Shown: positions 48,626-57,251 of the stretch, in pieces | Layout of the letters: each line of letters begins with the position of its first letter | Numbering within the stretch: the stretch's first letter is position 1 | Source of the DNA: Opitutaceae bacterium UBA2377 | GTDB lineage: Bacteria; Verrucomicrobiota; Verrucomicrobiia; Opitutales; Opitutaceae | Length of the DNA: 64,000 nt | Assembly: GCA_002344205.1 (NCBI GenBank) | Contig: DDSZ01000029.1 | Location: 11,097 to 75,096 of the forward strand | Direction of reading: 5' to 3' | The notes under the pieces: generated by a model | What the model was told of the DNA's origin: nothing | Database searches by the model: none | The model's input: only the letters and a program-made list of their open reading frames with translations | Program-made: the position numbers and the translations under genes

Positions 48626-49327
48626 TCAGCGCCGCATCGAGAGCAGGTAGAGCAGGTGCAGGAGCGAGCTCATGAAGGCCGCGACGTAGGTGAGCGCGGC
48701 GGCATTGAGGGTCTGCGAAACGCCGGGCATCTCGTCGCGGTCGATGATGCCGAGGCCGACGAGTTCGACGCGGGCGCGGTTGCTGGCGTCAAACTCCACC
48801 GGCAGCGTGATGAGGTGAAAGAGGGTGAGCACGGCGTAGCAAAGGATGCCGATGTCGAGCATGATACCGCCCAGACCGCCGAACAGGAAGCCGCCAATGA
48901 TGATGAAGGGCAGCATCTGCGAGGTGATCATCGTGATCGGCACCAGGGCCATGCGGGCACGCAGCATGGAGTAGCCAACCTTGTGCTGGATGGCGTGGCC
49001 GGCCTCGTGGGCGGCGACGCCCAGCGCGGCGAGGCTGGTGCCGCGGTAGTTTTCCGAGGAAAGCACCAGCCGCTTGCGGGTCGGGTCATAGTGATCGGTC
49101 AGGTGGCCGCCGGTCTCGGCGATCTCGACATCGGTGATGCCGGCGCGCGCCATCACGGCTTCGGCGGCCTCGCGGCCGGTGATGCGACCGCGGGAGGCAA
49201 TGCGCGCGTTCTTGTTGTAGGCACTCGACACCCGCATCTGCGCATAAAGCGCGAAGACGAAGGTCAGGAGCAGGAGCACCAGCAGCACGGGCGTGGGCAG
49301 GAGGGCGAAGGCGATGGGTGTCATCAT
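48626..49327 (-). CDS. Membrane zinc metallopeptidase, YugP family
   Basis: A 233-residue protein with an N-terminal membrane helix (LPTPVLLVLLLLTFVFALY), the zinc motif HEAGH in LGVAAHEAGHAIQHKVGYS, then three more hydrophobic segments (MITSQMLPFIIIGGFLFGGL, LDIGILCYAVLTLFHLITL and VAAFMSSLLHLLYLLSM) and the third-ligand region EFDASNRARVEL. PF04298-type peptidases of this design are common but their substrates are unknown. It lies alone between the GH51 gene (convergent) and the next oxidoreductase, with its own terminator. Confidence 0.93.
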   Translation of the reverse strand: MMTPIAFALLPTPVLLVLLLLTFVFALYAQMRVSSAYNKNARIASRGRITGREAAEAVMARAGITDVEIAETGGHLTDHYDPTRKRLVLSSENYRGTSLAALGVAAHEAGHAIQHKVGYSMLRARMALVPITMITSQMLPFIIIGGFLFGGLGGIMLDIGILCYAVLTLFHLITLPVEFDASNRARVELVGLGIIDRDEMPGVSQTLNAAALTYVAAFMSSLLHLLYLLSMRR

Positions 49328-49452
49328 GGTGGGAAATTGAAGGTTGGCAGGACTCTAGCAAACACCGCGCCGCGAAAATTGTTTCCCCGGAAATGGTGAA
49401 AGCAGGTCCACAACTTAAAGAAATTCCGCAGGTTGCCAGCGAAAACGGATGG

Positions 49453-49486
49453 AAAAAGAAAAGGCGCGGCCGTTGCCGGCCGCGCC
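49453..49486 (-). terminator. Intrinsic terminator after the second oxidoreductase gene
   Basis: On the minus strand a perfect 10-base stem GGCGCGGCCG/CGGCCGCGCC with a 4-base loop is followed by TTTTCTTTTT. It ends the cupin-oxidoreductase transcript. Confidence 0.92.
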
Positions 49487-49526
49487 CGAAAGTGTCGCCG
49501 CGTCCCACGCGGTGTGCCGGGTTTGC

Positions 49527-50675
49527 TCAGCCCAGCTTCGGCACGTCGAGCCAGCGGCGCTCGGCCCAGGACTGGAGGCCGAGTTCGGCAAGCTGCACGC
49601 CCTTGGCGCCTTCGAAGAGGTTCCACTGGAAGGGCTCATCCTTCACCACGTGCCGGAGGAACAGCTCCCACTCAATCTTGAAGGCGTTGTCATAGACACC
49701 CTGGTCGGGCACGCGCACCCAGCCGTCCTTGTATTTGATCGGGCTGTCCACGTCGGGGTTCCAGACGCAGCGCGGGGTGGCGGCCATGGACTGGGCCTTG
49801 CAGTCGCGCAGGCCGGCGACGGCGGTGCCGTGGGTGCCGTCCACATGCAGGGTCAGGAGGTCGTCGCGGTCCACGCGGGTGGTCCAGGAGGAGTTGAAGT
49901 GGCAGATGATGCCGTTGGTCAGCTCGAAGGTCGCATAGGCGGCGTCGTCGGCGGTGCACTTGTAGGGCTTGCCGGATTCATCCCAGCGTTGCGGGATGTG
50001 GGTCGCACCGAGGCAGGTGAGGCTCTTGATGTCGCCGAAGAGGTTTTGGATGACATACTGCCAGTGGCAGATCATGTCCACGATGATGCCGCCGTCCTCC
50101 TCCTTGCGGTAGTTCCAGGAGGGGCGTTGGAGCTTCTCGTGCTCGCCGGTGAAGACCCAGTAGCCGAACTCGCCGCGCACGGAGAGGATCTTGCCGAAAA
50201 AGCCCTGGTCCTTGAGCCACTTGAGCTTCACGAGGCCGGGGAGCCAGAGCTTGTCCTGCACGACGCCGTGCTTGAGGCCGGCGGCGGAAACTTCCTGCGC
50301 CAGGGCGAGGGCCTCCTTGGAGGTCGTGGCGGTGGGCTTTTCGCAGTAAACGTGTTTCTTGGCGGCAATGGCCTTGCGGACGCCGACGGGGCGCTGACCC
50401 GTGAGGGTGGCGTCAAAATAGACCTGATTGGCCGGGTCGGCGAGCGCCGCGTCGAGGTTGGTCGTGTAGCGTTTGACGCCGGTGCGGGCGGCGAGCGCGG
50501 CGATCTTGGTCTCGCTACGGCCGACCAGAATCGGGTCGGGCATGATAACTTCGCTGTCGCCGAGCTTGATGCCGCCCTGATCGATGATCGCCTTGATGGA
50601 GCGAATCAGGTGCTGGTTCGTGCCCATGCGGCCGGTCACGCCGTTCATGATGATGCCAACTTTGTGTGTAGTCAT
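49527..50675 (-). CDS. Gfo/Idh/MocA family oxidoreductase
   Basis: A 382-residue NAD(P)-dependent dehydrogenase. The N-terminus MTTHKVGIIMNGVTGRMGTN is an unusual variant of the dinucleotide-binding loop (GVTGRMG in place of GxGxxG). KHVYCEKPTATT holds the EKP motif and IVDMICHWQYVIQNLFGD the conserved His. The second half is a beta-sheet substrate domain with FNSSWTTRVDRDD. It is larger than, and distinct from, the oxidoreductase at 40274. It is 36 bases downstream of the cupin gene on the same strand and ends in a terminator. Substrate unknown; the family acts on sugars and cyclitols. Confidence 0.92.
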   Translation of the reverse strand: MTTHKVGIIMNGVTGRMGTNQHLIRSIKAIIDQGGIKLGDSEVIMPDPILVGRSETKIAALAARTGVKRYTTNLDAALADPANQVYFDATLTGQRPVGVRKAIAAKKHVYCEKPTATTSKEALALAQEVSAAGLKHGVVQDKLWLPGLVKLKWLKDQGFFGKILSVRGEFGYWVFTGEHEKLQRPSWNYRKEEDGGIIVDMICHWQYVIQNLFGDIKSLTCLGATHIPQRWDESGKPYKCTADDAAYATFELTNGIICHFNSSWTTRVDRDDLLTLHVDGTHGTAVAGLRDCKAQSMAATPRCVWNPDVDSPIKYKDGWVRVPDQGVYDNAFKIEWELFLRHVVKDEPFQWNLFEGAKGVQLAELGLQSWAERRWLDVPKLG

Positions 50676-50711
50676 GGTGGAGGAGTTGATGCGTAAAGGT
50701 TGCGGGCCGGC

Positions 50712-51167
50712 TCAGGCTTCGGGTTTCTTGGTGCACTGCGGCTGGGCACCGGCGGGCAGCGGCGGGGTCCCACCCACCCCGGCGGGCGGCAGCGTGCCGT
50801 CGAGTTCCTGCCGCCAGTGGGCCACATCACCGCCGGGCACATAGCAATACATCATGTGCAACGGCGTGTCGCCGATGTTGGTGAGTTGATGAAATTTGCC
50901 GGGCGGCATGTAAACCATCTGGCCGGCGGTGATTTCCCGCTTCTCCGTGTCGACGCACATTTCGCCGCGACCCTGCAGAATCATGTAAACTTCTTCCTGC
51001 GCCTGATTGTGCCACGGCACCTGGCCGCCATTCGGCTCCAGCACGACGTAGCCCATGGAAAAATTGTCCGATTTGATGGGCTGCGGGCCGGAACCGACCA
51101 GTCCGCGGCCATAGCGGCGGGCCGGAAACGTGCGACCCTGTATGTTGGCAATGTCTGCAATGATCAT
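50712..51167 (-). CDS. Cupin-domain protein
   Basis: A 151-residue single-domain cupin. Motif 1 reads PWHNQAQEEVYMILQGRGEM: His53 and Glu58/59 are present but the usual second His is Gln55. Motif 2 reads GQMVYMPPGKFHQLTN with His93. So three metal ligands plus Gln remain, as in some sugar-binding or dioxygenase cupins. The C-terminus is a Pro/Gly tail. It is probably the first gene of a two-gene unit with the oxidoreductase and may isomerise, bind or protect the same sugar (inference). Confidence 0.85.
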   Translation of the reverse strand: MIIADIANIQGRTFPARRYGRGLVGSGPQPIKSDNFSMGYVVLEPNGGQVPWHNQAQEEVYMILQGRGEMCVDTEKREITAGQMVYMPPGKFHQLTNIGDTPLHMMYCYVPGGDVAHWRQELDGTLPPAGVGGTPPLPAGAQPQCTKKPEA

Positions 51168-51215
51168 AAATTGGGATTGGAGCGGTTTTCATGCGGGTTC
51201 ATGCTCCGCGTGTAA

Positions 51216-51689
51216 ATGGCAAATCCTGACTTATCCCCGGCCTTCCATGACTCCGCGGAGGCGGAGGCCCGGCAACTGCTCGCCCATCAGGGCGCCCGCG
51301 GGCTGCAGGGCGCGATCGACATGCTGATGCAGCAGTTCCAGGTGCTGCAAACCCGCGCCCAGATCATGCTCACCATCACCACGCTGGCGCTGACCATCAC
51401 CGGCTTTTCCGGACCCAAGATCGCCGCCGCCGGCGTCTTCGCCCGCGCGAGCATGGCGCTGGGCATCCTGCTCGTGCTCATCTCCACCCTGCTCATCCTC
51501 GGCGGCAGCTTGCGCATCCAGTGGGTCACACGCTTCAAGGCCGCGGACGACCACGCGCTCATCACCAGCATCCTGCGCTACCGCAACCGGAAGACCCGGC
51601 TCTTCTTTGCCGAGATCTGTTTCCTCGTCGCCGGCCTGGCCTGCTACGTCGCCAGCGTGATCGCGTATTTCATCATGGGCGAACCCTGA
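51216..51689 (+). CDS. Small integral membrane protein of unknown function
   Basis: A 157-residue protein with three predicted membrane helices: IMLTITTLALTITGFSG, MALGILLVLISTLLILGG and FFAEICFLVAGLACYVASVI. The N-terminal 45 residues are soluble and helical, and a short polar loop (RFKAADDHALITSILRYRNR) joins helices two and three. No catalytic motif is seen and no family is recognised. It is divergent from the cupin gene with 48 bases between them. Confidence 0.75.
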   Translation: MANPDLSPAFHDSAEAEARQLLAHQGARGLQGAIDMLMQQFQVLQTRAQIMLTITTLALTITGFSGPKIAAAGVFARASMALGILLVLISTLLILGGSLRIQWVTRFKAADDHALITSILRYRNRKTRLFFAEICFLVAGLACYVASVIAYFIMGEP

Positions 51690-51725
51690 GTCCGCGGCCA
51701 AGCGGATTCCGGCCACCCAACCCTT

Positions 51726-51789
51726 CCCGCGGATCACACGGATGAACGCGGATACTTTTCTGATCCGTGTAATCCGCGTCATCCGCGGG
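51726..51789. repeat. Palindromic intergenic repeat
   Basis: CCCGCGGAT at 51726-51734 pairs with ATCCGCGGG at 51781-51789, and between them ACACGGAT and ACGCGGAT units face ATCCGTGT and ATCCGCGT units, giving a nearly continuous inverted repeat about 64 bases long. It lies between the membrane-protein stop and the M3 peptidase stop. This iterated ACGGAT/ATCCGT pattern is a familiar dispersed element of large Verrucomicrobia/Planctomycetes-type genomes (recollection, not checked). Confidence 0.75.
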
Positions 51790-51863
51790 AAAGCTCGGGT
51801 TAATTCTCCGGCTCTTCCGGATTCCCGCAGCAATATCCGGGGCGTAGGCGGCAGAACTTCCGC

Positions 51864-53930
51864 CTACGCCGCCAGGCCGGCCCGTTTGAGCAGGGCCTGC
51901 AGGTCGGGTTCGCGGCCCATGAAGTCCTTGTAGAGTTCCATGGGGTCGGCGGAATTGCCACGGCTGAGTATCTTCCGCACAAAATCGGCGCCGGTCGCAG
52001 GATTGAAGATGCCCTCGCGCTTGAAGCGCGTGAAAGCATCGGCATCGAGCACCTCCGCCCATTTGTAGGAATAGTAGCCGGCGGCGTAGCCCACGGGATC
52101 GCCAAAGACGTGCGTGAAGCGGTTGATCGTGAGCGGCTGCGGCGGCTCGGTCGGGATGAGACAGTCCGCCACCGCCGCATGTGCGGTCGCCACGAGATCG
52201 GGCGCGGCCAGAAACTCGGGGGTGCGGGTGTGCAGCAGGAGATCCACCTTGGCGAAGCTGACCTGGCGCATCGTGGCGGCGGCGGAGCGGAAATTTTTCG
52301 CGGCCGTCATGCGCCCGAAGAGTTCCTCCGGCAGCGGAGCGCCGGTCTCATGGTGCCGCGCAAAAAGATCAAGGCTCTCCCGCTCCCAGCACCAGTTTTC
52401 CATGATCTGCGAGGGCAGCTCGACGAAATCCCAGGCCACGTTGACGCCGTTGAGTGACTTGACCTCCACCTCGCCAAGCAGGTGGTGCAGCAGGTGGCCA
52501 AACTCGTGGAACACGGTCTCCACCTCATGGTGCGTGAGCAACGCGGGCTTGCCCTCCACCGGCGGGGTCATGTTGCCGCAGATGAGGCCGAGGTGCGGCA
52601 GGCGCGAGCCATCGGGCTGCGGACCACCGGTGATGAGATAGTTCATCCAGGCACCGCCCTGCTTCGATTCCCGCGGATACCAGTCCGCATAAAACGAACC
52701 GAGGTGCCGGCCCGCCGCATCGTGCAAATCGTAAAACAACACGTCCGGGTGCCAGACGGGAACTTCGCCGGGCGCGCGCGCGATGACCCGCAGGCCGAAG
52801 ATGCGGCGCACCAGCTCGAACATCCCGTCCACGACCAGGTTCATCGGGAAATACGGCCGCAACTGCTCCTCGTCAAAGGCATGGCGGCCCTGCCGCAGCT
52901 TCTCGGCCCAGTAAGCCACTTCCCACGGGGCGAGGCGGGACACCGCACCGCCCGTCTGCTGCGCTTTGAACTCCTCGAGCTCGCGCGCGTCCTTCGCGAA
53001 GGCGGGCTGCGCCCGTTTTTGCAGGTCCTCGATAAAACCGAGCGCCCGCGCGCCGTTTTTCGCCATGCGGCGCTCCAGCACGAGATCGGCGAAATTTGCC
53101 TTGCCCAACAGGGCGGCTTTCTCCGCCCGCAAGGTGAGAATGCGCTGTATGAGCGCGGTGTTGTCGTGCGGCGCCACGCGGCCGACCGCCACCATCCCGG
53201 TCCACATTTCCTTCCGCAACGCCGCATCGTCCACATAGGTCATGAACGGCTCCACCGAGGGCTGGTGCAGCGTGAACCGCCACGCCGGCTGGTCCGCCGT
53301 CCCCTTGCCCTTCGCCTCCGCACTGCGGCGGGCCGCGGCCTTCGCGTGGCCGGGCAGCCCCTGCAGGCGGGACTCGTCGGTGACGATCAGCTCCCAAGCA
53401 TTGGTGCTGTCGAGGACGTTCTCCGAGTATTTTTGGGTGAGCTGGGCGAGCTCACTCTGGATGGCCTCCAGCCGCGTCCGTTTCGCATCGGGCAGATCCG
53501 CGCCGGCCTGCCGGAAACCGGCCACCGTCTCATCGAGAAACCGGCGGTGCACCCCTTGGACCGCGGCTGCGGCGGGGCTGTCCGCGAAAGCCTTGAGGCG
53601 CAGCCAAAGTTCCGCGTCAAGCGGGATGCGGGCATAAAAAGCCGACACCTTGGGCAACATGGCGTTGTAGGCTTCGCGCCACGGCGGTGAATCCGCCACT
53701 GCCTGCAGGTGCCCGACCTTGCCCCAGGCGACGTTGAGTTCCTCCGTCGCCTTTTCCAGCGCCAGAAAGGTATTCGCGTAGGTCACTCCGGCAAGCGGCT
53801 GGCCCTTGATGGTGGCCAGGGCCGCATCGGCGCGGGCCAGGGCCTCGGTGATCGCGGGCGCGATCAGATCGGCCGTCAGCGCAGGCCACGGCACATGAAA
53901 AGCGGGATCCAACAACGGGTTTTTCTGCAT
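51864..53930 (-). CDS. M3-family oligopeptidase (oligopeptidase A/Dcp-like)
   Basis: A 688-residue cytoplasmic zinc peptidase. The helical barrel N-domain begins NPLLDPAFHVPWPAL; the catalytic HEFGH lies near residue 473 in HHEVETVFHEFGHLLHHLL, with the third ligand Glu in ELPSQIMENW about 30 residues on. GYAAGYYSYKWAEVLDADAF near the end is the substrate-binding tyrosine region. It degrades short peptides, including cleaved signal peptides. No signal peptide; length is as expected. Confidence 0.96.
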   Translation of the reverse strand: MQKNPLLDPAFHVPWPALTADLIAPAITEALARADAALATIKGQPLAGVTYANTFLALEKATEELNVAWGKVGHLQAVADSPPWREAYNAMLPKVSAFYARIPLDAELWLRLKAFADSPAAAAVQGVHRRFLDETVAGFRQAGADLPDAKRTRLEAIQSELAQLTQKYSENVLDSTNAWELIVTDESRLQGLPGHAKAAARRSAEAKGKGTADQPAWRFTLHQPSVEPFMTYVDDAALRKEMWTGMVAVGRVAPHDNTALIQRILTLRAEKAALLGKANFADLVLERRMAKNGARALGFIEDLQKRAQPAFAKDARELEEFKAQQTGGAVSRLAPWEVAYWAEKLRQGRHAFDEEQLRPYFPMNLVVDGMFELVRRIFGLRVIARAPGEVPVWHPDVLFYDLHDAAGRHLGSFYADWYPRESKQGGAWMNYLITGGPQPDGSRLPHLGLICGNMTPPVEGKPALLTHHEVETVFHEFGHLLHHLLGEVEVKSLNGVNVAWDFVELPSQIMENWCWERESLDLFARHHETGAPLPEELFGRMTAAKNFRSAAATMRQVSFAKVDLLLHTRTPEFLAAPDLVATAHAAVADCLIPTEPPQPLTINRFTHVFGDPVGYAAGYYSYKWAEVLDADAFTRFKREGIFNPATGADFVRKILSRGNSADPMELYKDFMGREPDLQALLKRAGLAA

Positions 53931-53973
53931 GCGACAGGTGACCCGCCGCCGGCTCCTGAGTCAAATCGCAAGC

Positions 53974-55806
53974 CTACCAGCCGTAATTGAGGCCGACCAC
54001 CGCCTGCCGCCGGCCCGCCGGCACGGCCGGCACTTCCTGAAAATCGCTGTCCCAGAGGTTCTCGATCTGGCCGTAAAGCTCGACGCCGCGCCACGCCGCC
54101 GGCCGCCAGGCCAGCGCCACCGCGCTGAGCAGGGCCTCGTCCCCGCCGGTCGTGCGCAGCAGATTGGCGGCTTGCACGCGATACTCGTTGTCCAGCCGCA
54201 GCTCCCACTCGCGGCCCAGCTTCAGGTTGAAGGCCGCGGTGAACCGGTGCCGCGCATGGTTGAGCGCGTAGAAACTCGCATCGATCAACGCCGAGCCGTA
54301 GTCGGCGCTCTTCGTCAGGTAAGTGTAGCCGAGGGTGACTGCGCCCCACCCGCCCGTGCGCCGCCCCACCACCTCCAGTCCCTCGGTGCTGATGTCCACG
54401 GGATTGGCCGTGCGCGCCACCACGCCTCGGCGAAAGGTCCAATCCACCAGCCGGTCGTCCTGCCGGTGAAACACCGCCGCTTCGGTGCGCCAGCCGGCCC
54501 AGTCGCCCGCCAGGGAAAGTTCGAGGTTGTGCGTGGCCGCGCGGCCGAGGTTGCGGTTGCCGCGAAACAGGCCGGCATTCGCATCCGAGTTCAAAGCCGT
54601 GTAGCTCGCCAGTTGCGTGGTCCGGGCGTAGCCCAGGCCCGCGGTGCGCCAAGCTCCGCCGGGGGCCAGCCGGCGGGTGAGCTCGAACACCGGCGACACC
54701 GCCCCTTGGTCGCGGTTGCTCTCATCCCACGCCGCGCCGCCGGTGAATTCCCACGCCGCGCCGTCGACCGACACCCAGCTCTGTTCCCACAAGGCCGTGA
54801 GCTTGCCGAAGGTGCGGGAGTTGTGCCGGCCAAAAACGAGGGAAGTGGACTCGATCGCATCCGCCGCCACTTCTCCGCGCAGCCGCAGCGCCCCGCCGGC
54901 AAAAACGCGCCGCCCTTGCAGTGCAGCCCCGGTGATCCACGTGGTGTGCTGAAACGGATTCGAGGCGCCGGGCACCGCGCGGTTGAACTCGTAGTCGTCC
55001 TTGTGGCGCCGGTGATACGCACCGGCCTCCCAATATTCGCCGGGCGCCGCGCTCACCCTATGGTTGAGCACCAGCAACACGGTTTGCAGGTTCTCGGTCT
55101 CGTTGAAGCCGAAAGGCGTGTAGAGATTGGGCCAGCCGAAAAATTTCGCCTGATAGCCGGCGTAGAGATCGGTCTGCGCCGTCGGGGTCAGCCGCTGCAC
55201 GCGCAGCCCGACCCGCTCGAAATCATGTTCGCCAAACGGCCGCGAGCCGTCGGCCTGCGAACGGGCGTAGGCCGCATCCATGCCGTATTGCGGCACACCG
55301 TCGGCCGCACGCGTCGCCACGGCCTGGTAGAACTCCCCCCGCCGCAACCGGTATTGCCCGGCCGCAATCCCCGCCATGCCGCGCGGGCGGATGGGCGACC
55401 AATCGTAGTGGACGGAGCCGACCGTGGCATTTGTGACCGCAAACGCGTTCTCCGTGCCGACGAGAATTTCCGGGGCCCCCAGCATGGCCGGGGCCACCGG
55501 CAGCTCGGCGTGGTAATGCCCCGTCTGCGGATCCAGCACCGTCACCGCGCCGATGCGGAAGGCGACGTTTTCAAACGTGCTGCCGCGGATGCTTATGTCC
55601 GCCTGGCTCTCGGCAAAATTCCGCGCCTGCACATCCACCCGCGGCTCGAAGCTCAGGGCCGAGACCGGCATGGCAAAGGTGGCCACGGGCGCCTGGTTGG
55701 CCACGCGGGGAGAAAACACCACGAACTCGTGCAGCTCGACGGCGGTCTGGGCGGAAGCCGACGCGGCCATCAGGACCACGCCCGGCAGAAGACGAAAGCG
55801 GAACAT
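53974..55806 (-). CDS. TonB-dependent outer-membrane receptor
   Basis: A 610-residue outer-membrane transporter. It has a signal peptide (MFRFRLLPGVVLMAASASAQ), a TonB-box-like ELHEFVVFSP, a plug domain with ADISIRGSTFENVAFRIGAV and a beta-barrel of alternating strands ending in an aromatic residue (VVGLNYGW). It is short for the family and resembles BtuB-sized receptors. No cobalamin or other riboswitch was recognised in the 88 bases between it and the ferredoxin terminator. Ligand unknown; a sugar oligomer, metal chelate or cofactor are all possible. Confidence 0.9.
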   Translation of the reverse strand: MFRFRLLPGVVLMAASASAQTAVELHEFVVFSPRVANQAPVATFAMPVSALSFEPRVDVQARNFAESQADISIRGSTFENVAFRIGAVTVLDPQTGHYHAELPVAPAMLGAPEILVGTENAFAVTNATVGSVHYDWSPIRPRGMAGIAAGQYRLRRGEFYQAVATRAADGVPQYGMDAAYARSQADGSRPFGEHDFERVGLRVQRLTPTAQTDLYAGYQAKFFGWPNLYTPFGFNETENLQTVLLVLNHRVSAAPGEYWEAGAYHRRHKDDYEFNRAVPGASNPFQHTTWITGAALQGRRVFAGGALRLRGEVAADAIESTSLVFGRHNSRTFGKLTALWEQSWVSVDGAAWEFTGGAAWDESNRDQGAVSPVFELTRRLAPGGAWRTAGLGYARTTQLASYTALNSDANAGLFRGNRNLGRAATHNLELSLAGDWAGWRTEAAVFHRQDDRLVDWTFRRGVVARTANPVDISTEGLEVVGRRTGGWGAVTLGYTYLTKSADYGSALIDASFYALNHARHRFTAAFNLKLGREWELRLDNEYRVQAANLLRTTGGDEALLSAVALAWRPAAWRGVELYGQIENLWDSDFQEVPAVPAGRRQAVVGLNYGW

Positions 55807-55894
55807 CCCCCGAACGTGGAGGCTCCGTGGGCCAAAACAAGCCCGTAGTTAGCACATGACTTTTATTGCTTAACCACGGCGCGTAACCGGGCAC

Positions 55895-55918
55895 AAAAAA
55901 CCCGGCCGGAAGGCCGGG
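55895..55918 (-). terminator. Intrinsic terminator after the ferredoxin gene
   Basis: On the minus strand CCCGGCC-TTCC-GGCCGGG is followed by TTTTTTG. It separates the ferredoxin from the downstream TonB receptor gene. Confidence 0.92.
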
Positions 55919-55942
55919 TGCTGCAAGCGCGCGACGGGCGGC

Positions 55943-56179
55943 TTATTCGTCGCCGTCGTTGCCGATGGCCTCGACCGGGCAGCCTTCGAGCGCCTCCATG
56001 CAGAGGCTGATCTCTTCCTCGGTGGTGGGTTGCTTGTGCACGAAAGAGTAGCCGCCCTCGTCGTGCCGGGTGAAAAACCCGGGCGCGGTTTCACGACAGA
56101 GATCGCAGTCAATGCACTGCTGGTCCACGAAGAATTTGCCGGCGATGTTTTCCGCCCATTTGTCTGCTTTGTTGGCCAT
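55943..56179 (-). CDS. Monocluster ferredoxin
   Basis: A 78-residue electron carrier. Cys22, Cys25 and Cys28 (QQCIDCDLCRETAPGFF) and Cys67 followed by Pro (LEGCPVEAIG) bind one [4Fe-4S] (or [3Fe-4S]) cluster. An extra Cys60 is near the fourth ligand. The surface is very acidic with an acidic tail (NDGDE), as in ferredoxins that dock to cytochromes P450 or reductases. The start MANKADK at 56179 is preferred over 13 more open codons. It is a single-gene unit with its own terminator, divergent from the rhomboid gene. Confidence 0.94.
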   Translation of the reverse strand: MANKADKWAENIAGKFFVDQQCIDCDLCRETAPGFFTRHDEGGYSFVHKQPTTEEEISLCMEALEGCPVEAIGNDGDE

Positions 56180-56313
56180 AATCAGCGCGTAAGAGAGATG
56201 ATTGGCAGGTCGTGTCAAGCGGCCATGCGGCGGGCCTGCGACATAAGCCGCAGGCGGCGGATTAGCGGCAGACGGCTTGTAATCGCGTGGGGATACGCCA
56301 TTAATGAGCCTTC

Positions 56314-57210
56314 ATGCTATCCGACCGCCCCTACATGCGCGACGACTCCGCCGGTTACCGGGCCCCCGGGACCTCGGTGCTCACTTGGATTATCGTCGCC
56401 ATCATCGCGGGCTTCATTCTGCAAAACATTTTCCTGCGCTGGTTTAACGCCGGCCCGATGTTTCACCACAACCTCGCTCTGACCGTGGAAGGCATCCAGT
56501 CCGGCAAGGTTTGGACGCTGCTCACCTACAGCCTGCTGCACAGCCCCGCCAATCTGCTGCACATCATCGGCAACCTGCTCGCGATCTACTTCCTCGGCCG
56601 CGAGCTGGTCGGTCTGCTGGGGGAGCGCCGGTTCCTGCAGTTCTACCTCGCCGCCATTCTGGTCGGCGGCGTGGCCTGGACCGCGACCAACTGGGGATCC
56701 GGCGGCATCTTGCTCGGGGCCTCGGCCGCGGCCTGCGGCCTGTTGGCGGTCTTCGCCTGCTTTTTCCCCAACCGCCAGATCACGTTTCTGCTGTTTTTCA
56801 TTTTACCCGTCACCGTGAAGCCCAAGCACCTCGCCTGGGTGGTGCTGGGGCTGGATGTCTGCGGATTTGTTTTCTACGAAATCATGGGTGCGGTTTCGCC
56901 CTTTGGCATCGCCCATTCCGCGCACTTGGGCGGTATGCTCGCGGGCTGGATTTACCATCGCTACTTCCACGACTCCCAATGGAGCCTGCCTTGGCGGCGG
57001 ACGACCATGACCCTGCCCCGCTGGGCGCAGAAGGCCAAGGTCACCACCAATCCCGCCCCGCGCCAAACGGTCAACCTCGGCAACCCGGCCGACCTGCGGG
57101 CGGAGGTGGACCGGATCCTCGACAAGATCAACAGCGAGGGCTTCGGCGCCCTGACCGCCGAGGAAAAGCGTGTGCTCGACGGTGCCCGCGATCATTTGAG
57201 CCGCCGCTGA
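56314..57210 (+). CDS. Rhomboid-family intramembrane serine protease
   Basis: A 298-residue protein with six membrane helices. The catalytic Ser137 is in ILLGASAAACG and the His204 in AHSAHLGGMLAG; His83 and Asn87 in LLHIIGNLLA stabilise the oxyanion. It cleaves single-pass membrane proteins within the membrane. The C-terminal 70 residues form a soluble tail ending DRILDKINSEGFGALTAEE, a helical domain common in Bacteroidetes/Verrucomicrobia rhomboids. It lies 41 bases before the S41 protease gene on the same strand. Confidence 0.94.
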   Translation: MLSDRPYMRDDSAGYRAPGTSVLTWIIVAIIAGFILQNIFLRWFNAGPMFHHNLALTVEGIQSGKVWTLLTYSLLHSPANLLHIIGNLLAIYFLGRELVGLLGERRFLQFYLAAILVGGVAWTATNWGSGGILLGASAAACGLLAVFACFFPNRQITFLLFFILPVTVKPKHLAWVVLGLDVCGFVFYEIMGAVSPFGIAHSAHLGGMLAGWIYHRYFHDSQWSLPWRRTTMTLPRWAQKAKVTTNPAPRQTVNLGNPADLRAEVDRILDKINSEGFGALTAEEKRVLDGARDHLSRR

Positions 57211-57251
57211 AAATCCCGGAAACTTTCTCCCGCAACCGCCCTCTCATTTCC

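Noticed and set aside
55807..55894. Riboswitch upstream of the TonB-dependent receptor
   Set aside because: Only 88 bases are available and no cobalamin or other conserved box is present.
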